Origin: Cohnella endophytica
Lineage (GTDB): Bacteria > Bacillota > Bacilli > Paenibacillales > Paenibacillaceae
DNA: 64,000 nt
Direction: 5' to 3'
Assembly (NCBI RefSeq): GCF_003628305.1
Contig: NZ_RBZM01000016.1
Location: 1-64,000, forward strand
A model generated the notes under the pieces. That model had not been told where the DNA came from and searched no databases. It saw only the letters and a list, made by a program, of their open reading frames with translations. A program made the translations under genes and the position numbers. Shown here in pieces: positions 57,836 to 64,000 of this stretch; position 1 is the first letter of the stretch, and each line of letters opens with the position of its first letter.

Positions 57836-58528
57836 ATGAATCTGATCGAAAAAGAAAATCTAATTCGCCAAAAGGCGGAGGAATTCGAGAACGCATCGCC
57901 GGAGACCGTAATCTCTTGGGCGATCGAGACGTTCCCGAACATTACGTTCGCGTGCAGCTTCGGCGCGGAAGATGTCGTTCTCGTGGACATGATCCAGAAG
58001 ATCAACGCATCCAGGGACATCTTTTACTTGGATACCGATTTTCATTTCAAGGAAACCTACGAGACGCGCGATCGCATGGCGGAGAAATACAACCTGAAAT
58101 TCGTCGAAGTAAAATCGAAGCTGACTCCCGAAGAGCAGGCTGCGGAATTCGGCGAAGAGCTCTGGAAAAGCGATCCGACCGCATGCTGCAACCTTCGGAA
58201 AGTAGAACCGTTGACACGTATTCTTTCCAAATACGATGCCTGGATTACGGGAATTCGTCGTGACCAAGCACCTACCCGCGCCAACGCCAAGAAGGTGGAG
58301 TACGACACGAAATTCGGACTCGTGAAATTTAATCCGCTTGCTTCTTGGACATCGGAAGACGTATGGGATTACATTCGCGCGAACGACATTATTTATAACC
58401 CGCTGCATGATCGCCACTATCCGAGCATCGGCTGCGAACAATGCACGAAACAAGTTATGCCGGGCGAAGATCCGCGTTCAGGACGTTGGGCTGGCAACGA
58501 GAAAACGGAATGCGGACTGCATAAATAA
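57836..58528 (+). CDS. cysH: Adenylyl-sulfate (APS) reductase, CysH family
   Basis: The 230-residue protein has the PAPS-reductase fold and, unlike E. coli CysH, the CC (C117-C118) and CxxC (C200/C203) pairs that hold a [4Fe-4S] cluster, which marks use of APS rather than PAPS. The C-terminal ECGLH holds the nucleophilic cysteine. It reduces APS to sulfite with thioredoxin. ATG 57836 follows GGAGGTCA. Operon with sat, which makes APS; no APS kinase gene is present nearby, consistent with direct APS reduction. Confidence 0.93.
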   Translation: MNLIEKENLIRQKAEEFENASPETVISWAIETFPNITFACSFGAEDVVLVDMIQKINASRDIFYLDTDFHFKETYETRDRMAEKYNLKFVEVKSKLTPEEQAAEFGEELWKSDPTACCNLRKVEPLTRILSKYDAWITGIRRDQAPTRANAKKVEYDTKFGLVKFNPLASWTSEDVWDYIRANDIIYNPLHDRHYPSIGCEQCTKQVMPGEDPRSGRWAGNEKTECGLHK

Positions 58529-58584
58529 GGAAATCGTACGACGTCGACAACTTCAAACATAGATTAGAAGGAGCTACTCAGACC

Positions 58585-59763
58585 ATGAGCGCAATTTTAC
58601 CGCATGGCGGCCATTTGATTAATCGGGTGGTCACGGGACAACAACGCGAAGACCTATTGGCGTTATCCGCGACATTACCTTCGATTCCGGTCAATGCTTG
58701 GACGGTTTCCGACCTGGATCTTATCGGGGTAGGAGCATTTAGTCCATTAACAGGCTTTATGAACGAACAGGATTATTTGTCGGTCGTTAACCACATGAAA
58801 TTAGCTAGCGGAGCAATCTGGAGCATTCCGATTACTCTGGCCGTTACCGAAGATCAAGCAAAAGGCATATCAATTGGTCAACAAGCGGCGCTCGTCGGGG
58901 AGAACGACGGAGTCGTATACGCGATTATCGATATCGACAGCATCTACAAAGTCGATAAGCGCCATGAGGCCGTTCAAGTGTTCAAGACGGACGATATGGA
59001 GCACCCGGGCGTCGTGAAGCTATTCGACCGTCCCGATACGTACGTGGGCGGCTCGATTCAAGTGTTGAATCGTCCGGTTCCGGAAAAGTTCAACGAATTT
59101 TACTTCGATCCATCGGAAACACGGCGTTTGTTCGCGGAGAAGGGTTGGAAATCCGTAGTTGGATTCCAGACTCGCAATCCGGTTCACAGAGCGCATGAAT
59201 ATATACAGAAGGCAGCGATGGAAATCGTCGACGGATTGTTCCTTAATCCGCTTGTCGGCGAGACCAAGTCGGATGACGTTCCGGCTAACGTTCGGATGAA
59301 GAGCTACTTGGCCCTTCTGGAAAATTATTATCCTGCGGATCGCGTCCACCTCGGCGTATTCCCGGCGGCGATGCGATATGCAGGTCCGCGCGAAGCGATT
59401 TTCCACGCTCTCGTTCGCAAGAACTACGGCTGCACACATTTCATCGTCGGTCGCGACCATGCCGGCGTAGGCGACTACTACGGCACCTACGAAGCGCAGG
59501 ATCTTCTTAAGTCGCTCCCTGCCGAGGAGCTGGGCATCACTCCTCTGTACTTCGAGCATAGTTTCTACTGCACGAAATGCGGGAATATGGCATCGAACAA
59601 AACGTGTCCGCACGACAAGGAACACCACTTGACCTTGTCTGGAACGAAGGTTCGCGCCTTGCTGAGAGACGGCATCTGCCCGCCTCCGGAATTCTCGCGC
59701 CCGGAAGTGGCGCAAATCTTGATCGAGGGTATGGCGGAAGCGAGCAAATCGTACGCGATCTAA
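58585..59763 (+). CDS. sat: Sulfate adenylyltransferase (ATP sulfurylase)
   Basis: The 392-residue protein has the ATP-sulfurylase motifs QTRNPVHRAHE near 195-205, GRDHAGVGDYYG near 290-301, and a C-terminal FYCTKCGNMASNKTCPH segment whose cysteines suggest a zinc site. It forms APS from ATP and sulfate, the substrate of the neighbouring CysH. SD AGAAGGAGC precedes ATG. Homo-oligomeric family, not the CysDN type. Confidence 0.96.
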   Translation: MSAILPHGGHLINRVVTGQQREDLLALSATLPSIPVNAWTVSDLDLIGVGAFSPLTGFMNEQDYLSVVNHMKLASGAIWSIPITLAVTEDQAKGISIGQQAALVGENDGVVYAIIDIDSIYKVDKRHEAVQVFKTDDMEHPGVVKLFDRPDTYVGGSIQVLNRPVPEKFNEFYFDPSETRRLFAEKGWKSVVGFQTRNPVHRAHEYIQKAAMEIVDGLFLNPLVGETKSDDVPANVRMKSYLALLENYYPADRVHLGVFPAAMRYAGPREAIFHALVRKNYGCTHFIVGRDHAGVGDYYGTYEAQDLLKSLPAEELGITPLYFEHSFYCTKCGNMASNKTCPHDKEHHLTLSGTKVRALLRDGICPPPEFSRPEVAQILIEGMAEASKSYAI

Positions 59764-59770
59764 AAACATA

Positions 59771-59828
59771 AAAATCCATCTTGTCCCATATGATGTAGGG
59801 AGGTTTCCCTGGGACGAGGTGGATTTTA
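59771..59828 (+). terminator. 18-bp hairpin between sat and cwlD
   Basis: AAAATCCATCTTGTCCCA (59771-59788) pairs fully, with two G-U, with 59810-59827. The loop carries AGGGA/TCCCT. The tail is only TTTTATTGTTT, a weak terminator. The 3' arm includes GAGGTGG (59816-59822), which would be the SD of a TTG start at 59829. Confidence 0.75.
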
Positions 59829-60620
59829 TTGTTTAAAGGTGATGGAAGGCGATTCTGGGCAATATTATCGGGTCGTAGAAGAATCGTGATCTGGATGACC
59901 CGCCAGGCGATGCTCAAACTGGCTATCGTGTTTACTTTAATGCTGTTAACCGCGACGGTATTCCTCAGCGAAATTCCGTCTTCGCGCACGTGGACGCACT
60001 GGAGCTTGCCGTTGTCGGGTAAAGTGATCGCGCTTGACGCCGGACACGGAGGCGCGGATGGCGGAGCGATCAGCAAGGACGGAGTCATCGAGAAAGATTT
60101 GAACATGGCGATCGTGCTGTATTTGCGCGATTACTTGCAGCAAGCCGGCGCGATCGTGCAGCTGACGCGCGAAGGGGATTATGACTTGGCGGCTCCGGAC
60201 ACGAAGAGTTACTCGCGACGTAAGACGGAAGATTTGAAGGAACGAGCAAGCAAGGTACAGAAGCTTCAAGCGAACTTAACGGTGAGCGTACACATGAACA
60301 GCATTCCGTCGCCTCGCTGGTCGGGAGCGCAAACCTTTTATTCCCCTAAGAATAAAGACAGTCAGCGTCTAGCCGCGATCATTCAGTCAGAGCTGCGCGT
60401 CGTGCTGGGGAATACGCAACGCATAGCGAAACAAGCCGACACGATCTACTTGCTGAAGACGCTGGAGATGCCTACCGCCTTAGTGGAAGTCGGCTTTTTG
60501 TCCCATCCGGAAGAGGCCGATCTTCTGGCCGACGAGCAATATCAAAGGAAAGTCGCGGCCGCGATCTATCGGGGGATATTAAGATATACGTCCGGTGAAA
60601 CGGATAAGCCTATGCTATAA
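59829..60620 (+). CDS. cwlD: CwlD, N-acetylmuramoyl-L-alanine amidase of spore cortex
   Basis: The 263-residue protein has an N-terminal hydrophobic anchor (about 29-47 of this start) and an amidase_3 domain with zinc ligands in ALDAGHGGADGG, ...SVHMNSIPS and catalytic Glu in VEVGFLSHPEE. CwlD removes stem peptides so that PdaA can form muramic-delta-lactam in cortex peptidoglycan, needed for germination. Starts at TTG 59829 (SD GAGGTGG in the hairpin), GTG 59887 or ATG 59896 are all possible; the last two give lengths nearer B. subtilis (237) but have poor SDs. Confidence 0.9.
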   Translation: MFKGDGRRFWAILSGRRRIVIWMTRQAMLKLAIVFTLMLLTATVFLSEIPSSRTWTHWSLPLSGKVIALDAGHGGADGGAISKDGVIEKDLNMAIVLYLRDYLQQAGAIVQLTREGDYDLAAPDTKSYSRRKTEDLKERASKVQKLQANLTVSVHMNSIPSPRWSGAQTFYSPKNKDSQRLAAIIQSELRVVLGNTQRIAKQADTIYLLKTLEMPTALVEVGFLSHPEEADLLADEQYQRKVAAAIYRGILRYTSGETDKPML

Positions 60621-60621
60621 T
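60613..60621 (+). promoter_or_regulatory. Extended -10 promoter for salA
   Basis: TGC-TATAAT (60613-60621) is a perfect extended -10 about 40 bp before the salA start, without a good -35, inside the 3' end of cwlD. Confidence 0.5.
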
Positions 60622-60660
60622 GGTATCATTCGAAACCGAAGTAAATGGAGGTCAAACGTC

Positions 60661-61788
60661 GTGGTTAATCGAGATTCCATAATAGAAGCCCTTCAGCCCG
60701 TGCTGGAACCTACTTTGAAGAGCAGCTTAACCAGTCTGGGACTGATACGCGATGTCGTCGTCCGCGAAGCGTCGATATCCCTCTCCGTGGTACTCCATCC
60801 GGATAGCTTGGAGCAATCCTCGGCCGTAGAGCAAAGCGTTATTCAAGCGTTAGCCAATGGCAATATCCAAGAACCGCACCTGAGATTCCGCGCGATGACG
60901 GAGAAGGAATTGGCGGACATCAACGACAAGCTTCAGTCTTCCGGTCAGAAGCAAGCGCCATCTTCGGAAGAGAAGAAGGCCGCTCCCATTAAAGGGCATG
61001 GTGCCGGGTTGGACAACCATACGATTCTGCATCCGGAAAGCGGCGTCGAGTTCATCGCGATCGCAAGCGGCAAGGGCGGCGTCGGCAAATCGACCGTTAC
61101 CGTCAATCTGGCCGTTGCGCTGGCAAGGCTCGGCAAACGGGTCGGTCTTATCGATAGCGACATATACGGATTTAGCGTTCCCGATATGATGGGGATCGAA
61201 GAAAGACCCGAACAAGTCGGGGATAAAATCATGCCGATCGAACGATTCGGCGTGAAAGTCATCTCCATGGGTTTCTTCGTCGAAGACAATAGTCCGATCG
61301 TCTGGCGCGGCCCGATGCTCGGCAAAATGCTGCGCAACTTCTTCGCCGAAGTCCAATGGGGCGAATTAGATTACCTATTGCTCGACTTGCCGCCCGGAAC
61401 GGGCGACGTGGCGCTGGACGTTCATCAGATGATCCCGCAAAGCAAAGAAATCATCGTAACGACACCGCATGCTACCGCGGCGTTCGTAGCGGCGCGGGCA
61501 GGGGCGATGGCGATCCGCACTCAGCATCAAATACTCGGAGTGGTCGAGAACATGTCCTATTTCGAGAGCAAGGAAACGGGCAACCGCGAGTACGTCTTCG
61601 GCAGAGGAGGCGGAGGACGCTTGGCGGAATCCTTGAATACCGAATTGCTTGCGCAGTTCCCGTTAGGAGCGCCGGACAACCATCCGTCCGAGCCGGATTT
61701 CTCTCCGTCCGTCTATAAGCGGGACTCCGAAATCGGCCAAGAATATATAACGCTGGCCCAGGCGATCATCGATCGCTGCGGAAAATAA
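60661..61788 (+). CDS. salA: SalA, Mrp/NBP35-family P-loop ATPase
   Basis: The 375-residue protein has an N-terminal DUF59-like domain (about 5-95) and a MinD/ParA-type ATPase with deviant Walker A GKGGVGKST near 137-145 and DLPPGTGDVALD. The family's CxxC for Fe-S transfer is absent after ENMSYF. In B. subtilis SalA between cwlD and gerD is a regulator of scoC. GTG 60661 follows TGGAGGTCA; an in-frame ATG at 60595 lies within cwlD before that SD. Confidence 0.93.
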   Translation: MVNRDSIIEALQPVLEPTLKSSLTSLGLIRDVVVREASISLSVVLHPDSLEQSSAVEQSVIQALANGNIQEPHLRFRAMTEKELADINDKLQSSGQKQAPSSEEKKAAPIKGHGAGLDNHTILHPESGVEFIAIASGKGGVGKSTVTVNLAVALARLGKRVGLIDSDIYGFSVPDMMGIEERPEQVGDKIMPIERFGVKVISMGFFVEDNSPIVWRGPMLGKMLRNFFAEVQWGELDYLLLDLPPGTGDVALDVHQMIPQSKEIIVTTPHATAAFVAARAGAMAIRTQHQILGVVENMSYFESKETGNREYVFGRGGGGRLAESLNTELLAQFPLGAPDNHPSEPDFSPSVYKRDSEIGQEYITLAQAIIDRCGK

Positions 61789-61790
61789 CT

Positions 61791-61832
61791 AAAAAGCGGT
61801 CGAACGAGGCTTTCTCGTTCGACCGCTTTTTT
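61791..61832. terminator. Bidirectional terminator between salA and gerD
   Basis: AAAAAGCGGTCGAACGAG with CTCGTTCGACCGCTTTTTT around a 5-nt loop, with A/T runs at both sides; serves salA and the converging gerD. Confidence 0.95.
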
Positions 61833-61843
61833 ATGTCCTCGTA

Positions 61844-62524
61844 TTAGCCGCCGCTCTCCCCGCTGCTCTCCGGACTGCTTTGTCCACCTTCCTGACCTCC
61901 GCCGCCGCCTTGAGAATCCTTCTTCTCGCCTTTTTTCTCGGTTTTCGGCGACAGCTCTTCCTTGACCACGCTTTGCAATAGCTTCATGATTTCCAACTTG
62001 AACAAAGGATTATCCATCGACTCGGTGACCGAACTCATGATTAACTTACGAACATCCGTCGTTTTCATGGAATCGGTCAGTACTTTCATCATTTCCGGCG
62101 TTTTGAACGTATCGATCAATTCTTTCTGGTAACCCGGATCCTTCATCAAGTCCTTGTGAATTTGCTTATTGTCCTTGCTTACGGCTTTGGCGAATTCTCC
62201 CGCGAACTTCGGATCCTTCATGATCGTCTGGAGAACCGTCGAATATTCCGGCGCGGTTAATACATCCTTTACGGCGATACGAACTTGAGCTTGATCCGAA
62301 GGGGTCATGCTCTTCATTTGCAGGGTACTCTCGCCATATTGAGCCGTGGAGGCTTTCTCCATCGCCTTTTGGGCTTCTTCCGAGCCGAGAATATCGATAA
62401 CCATTGATTTTACCTCTTTATAACTCATTTGCCCGCCGTTGCCGCCGCTAGACTCCTGACCGCACGAGGAGAGCAATAATGCCAAACCGGCTAGGATGCC
62501 TAACCAGCGAAATCGAGAAAGCAT
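61844..62524 (-). CDS. gerD: GerD, spore germination lipoprotein
   Basis: The 226-residue protein has a signal peptide with lipobox LLSSC (C21), then a helical GerD core (QVRIAVKDVLTAPEYSTVLQ region and following) and a glycine/serine-rich tail of ~30 residues. GerD clusters nutrient germinant receptors in the spore inner membrane. The long tail is more acidic and low-complexity than in B. subtilis (185). SD GGTGAC is moderate. A SigG-like promoter lies at 62562-62591. Confidence 0.9.
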   Translation of the reverse strand: MLSRFRWLGILAGLALLLSSCGQESSGGNGGQMSYKEVKSMVIDILGSEEAQKAMEKASTAQYGESTLQMKSMTPSDQAQVRIAVKDVLTAPEYSTVLQTIMKDPKFAGEFAKAVSKDNKQIHKDLMKDPGYQKELIDTFKTPEMMKVLTDSMKTTDVRKLIMSSVTESMDNPLFKLEIMKLLQSVVKEELSPKTEKKGEKKDSQGGGGGQEGGQSSPESSGESGG

Positions 62525-62561
62525 ACCGAACAGTCACCATCCCTTCATAGGGTTATGGCTG

Positions 62562-62591
62562 TAGTATGCTTCGACAAGCTTGTGAATATAA
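62562..62591 (-). promoter_or_regulatory. SigG-type promoter of gerD
   Basis: On the minus strand TTATA (62587-62591), 18-bp spacer, perfect CATACTA (62562-62568), matching the known SigG form gHATR-N18-CATnnTA with one -35 mismatch. GerD is forespore-expressed in Bacillus. Confidence 0.6.
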
Positions 62592-62661
62592 GGGGATGTT
62601 CATGGCTTTTTAGCGTGTTCATGGTAAAATGATTGTGATCATACAGAGGAGGTTTCAGGCG

Positions 62662-63276
62662 TTGAATTTACGTAAATGGATGAAATTATTTGGTACCACG
62701 ATACTTATCGGGGCTATCGTCACGGTCGTCGGAAGCGTGTGCATTCAATTGTTCAATCCCGAATTTCGCGACGTGGCGGCGGGAGAATGGTTATCGTATA
62801 TCTTAATGACGGCATTATTCGGCATGACTTTCGGTGCCTTCTCCCATATGGGTTTCTTTGCGTACTTAATGCTCAATTACATTGCCCGCACCATTTTCAA
62901 GCGCCCGTATTACTGGGTGGCGGTCCAAGGCTTCCTAGCGGTGTTCGTGCTAATCGAGATCGCGTACTGGACTTACGGCACGAATTTCCCGGATTACACC
63001 TATTGGGCGATTCCGCTTGCGATGTTAGCCGGATCGGTGCTCGTTGCTTGGCTCAAAGTTAGCCAAACTTCCGCCGGCGCATGGATACCGACCGTCTTCT
63101 TCTTGGTCGCGATCTCGACGATGGAGTCGATTCCCGTCTTTAAGACGGCCGATATTTCATCGTTATTGTATCAGCTAATCCCGCTATTCATCTGCAACGC
63201 CTACCAGATTATTCAACTTCATCGGATCCTGGGGCCGGCTCCGTCGGTCAACCCCATAGCCGCGGCTACTAAGTAA
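62662..63276 (+). CDS. kbaA: KbaA, activator of KinB signalling
   Basis: The 204-residue protein has six hydrophobic segments, starting with KLFGTTILIGAIVTVVGSV, and the pattern TFGAFSHMGFFAYLMLNYIA. KbaA supports KinB input to the sporulation phosphorelay in B. subtilis. TTG 62662 follows AGAGGAGG by 9 nt; the ATG at 62629 lies before this SD. It converges on pdaB with an 8-bp tail overlap (63269-63276). Confidence 0.88.
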   Translation: MNLRKWMKLFGTTILIGAIVTVVGSVCIQLFNPEFRDVAAGEWLSYILMTALFGMTFGAFSHMGFFAYLMLNYIARTIFKRPYYWVAVQGFLAVFVLIEIAYWTYGTNFPDYTYWAIPLAMLAGSVLVAWLKVSQTSAGAWIPTVFFLVAISTMESIPVFKTADISSLLYQLIPLFICNAYQIIQLHRILGPAPSVNPIAAATK

Positions 63277-64000
63277 AGTAAGGCGATGCCAGCTCGTTCC
63301 ACGCGGAACGGTCCTCGACGGTTTTTCCGTTCGTGTCGGTCTGACTGATCATTTGCGATACGGTTACGAAATCATAGCCATTGGCGCGCAACTGATCGAT
63401 GATCGAAGGCAAAGCTTCGTGCGTTTGTTTGCAGGAATCGCTGGCATGCAGCAGGATGATGTCCCCGGGGTGCGCTTTGCCGACAACGCGGTTTACGATC
63501 GTGTCTACGCCGGGGTTTTTCCAATCCAGGGAGTCGGTATCCCACTGAATGACTTTATAATTGAGGTCCTCGGCGATTTTAAGCACGCGTTTGTCGAAGT
63601 CGCCGTTAGGCATACGGATCAAGTTCGGCGATTTGCCGGTCATGTCCTTGAGAATGCCGTCGGCGATCGTAATCTGTTTGCGAATATCATCGTCGGTGTA
63701 CTGGCTATAATTGTCGTGCTTGTGGCCATGGCTTCCGACTTCGTAACCTGCGTCGGTAATTTTCTTAACGATATCGGGATGCGTCTTGCTCCAAGGAGAA
63801 GAGAGGAAGAAGGTAACGTTTTTTACGCCTTTAGCTTTTAGAATCTCGAGAATCGGCTCGGCTCGTTTTTCTCCCCAGCTGATGTCGAACGTGAGAGCGA
63901 CTACTTTGCGATCGGTCGGAACGCTGTATACGGCGGCCGGGGGATGCGGAGCAAAGACGCTCAGGTTGTTTTTCTCGACCCAGATGACGGAGATGGCGAG
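63269..64000 (-). CDS. pdaB: PdaB-like polysaccharide deacetylase (partial, runs off the window)
   Basis: The minus-strand frame is open from 64000 to the TAG at 63269-63271, giving 243 visible residues; the N-terminus, seen only as LAISVIWVEKNNLS, is presumably a membrane anchor that begins beyond the edge. NodB fold: TFDISWGEKRAEPI takes the place of the usual TFDDGP, SHGHKHDNY is the zinc pair, RMPNG the third motif, and HASDSCKQT the last. PdaB acts late in sporulation to keep spores from germinating early or degrading. The altered first motif is characteristic of PdaB. Confidence 0.92.
   Translation of the reverse strand, partial: LAISVIWVEKNNLSVFAPHPPAAVYSVPTDRKVVALTFDISWGEKRAEPILEILKAKGVKNVTFFLSSPWSKTHPDIVKKITDAGYEVGSHGHKHDNYSQYTDDDIRKQITIADGILKDMTGKSPNLIRMPNGDFDKRVLKIAEDLNYKVIQWDTDSLDWKNPGVDTIVNRVVGKAHPGDIILLHASDSCKQTHEALPSIIDQLRANGYDFVTVSQMISQTDTNGKTVEDRSAWNELASPYFT

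Overview
The window is a chromosomal segment from a spore-forming, Gram-positive Firmicute. Gene order (ctsR-mcsA-mcsB-clpC-radA-disA ... ispD-ispF-gltX-cysE-cysS-mrnC-rlmB-rae1-sigH-rpmG-secE-nusG-ribosomal/RNA polymerase genes ... cwlD-salA-gerD-kbaA-pdaB) is that of the Bacillales core region near the origin. The moderately GC-rich codon use, the cysteine T-box ahead of cysE, pssA next to disA and the protein sequences point to Paenibacillaceae (Paenibacillus/Cohnella-like); this assignment is an inference from remembered homologues, not a search. I see no phage, IS element, CRISPR array or tRNA gene.

Layout. 1-108: 3' end of a 23S rRNA gene, followed by tandem terminators and no 5S or tRNA. 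402-5128: CtsR-controlled proteolysis operon ctsR-mcsA-mcsB-clpC with a visible CtsR operator. 5262-10408: radA, disA, pssA, an opposing uncharacterised Cys-rich gene, and the PIN/TRAM membrane protein. 10460-13137: isoprenoid genes ispD-ispF and gltX. 13143-13535: an array of 51-bp tandem repeats in alternating A/B forms. 13615-18208: cysteine T-box, then cysE-cysS-mrnC-rlmB-rae1. 18274-20396: sigH, rpmG, secE, nusG. 20484-36042: rplK-rplA, L10 leader with rplJ-rplL, a methyltransferase, rpoB-rpoC, and the str operon rpsL-rpsG-fusA-tuf. 36108-39970: an accessory sporulation island (yitT-like, DUF1657, DUF421/YetF-like, spoVAC-spoVAD-spoVAEb) lying between tuf and rpsJ. 40081-55580: S10-spc-alpha superoperon from rpsJ to rplQ including secY, adk, map, infA and rpoA. 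55722-57669: truA, rplM, rpsI; the ECF transporter genes usual before truA are absent. 57759-59763: cysH-sat, assimilatory sulfate activation and reduction. 59829-64000: cwlD, salA, then gerD, kbaA and a pdaB gene cut by the window end, all sporulation or germination related.

How the genes work together. Most of the window makes the transcription and translation machinery, with regulators attached: CtsR for protein quality control, DisA c-di-AMP signalling, a T-box sensing tRNA-Cys charging for cysteine supply, and probable leader RNAs for L10, L13 and rpmG. The sporulation genes scattered through it (sigH, spoVA-like set, cwlD, gerD, kbaA, pdaB) cover entry into sporulation, dipicolinate channel components, cortex modification and germination. 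The least ordinary parts are the 51-bp repeat array and the second-type spoVA island inside the ribosomal supercluster. No wholly new protein system was identified; the uncharacterised proteins are the one at 8677-9072 and the DUF-type members of the island.
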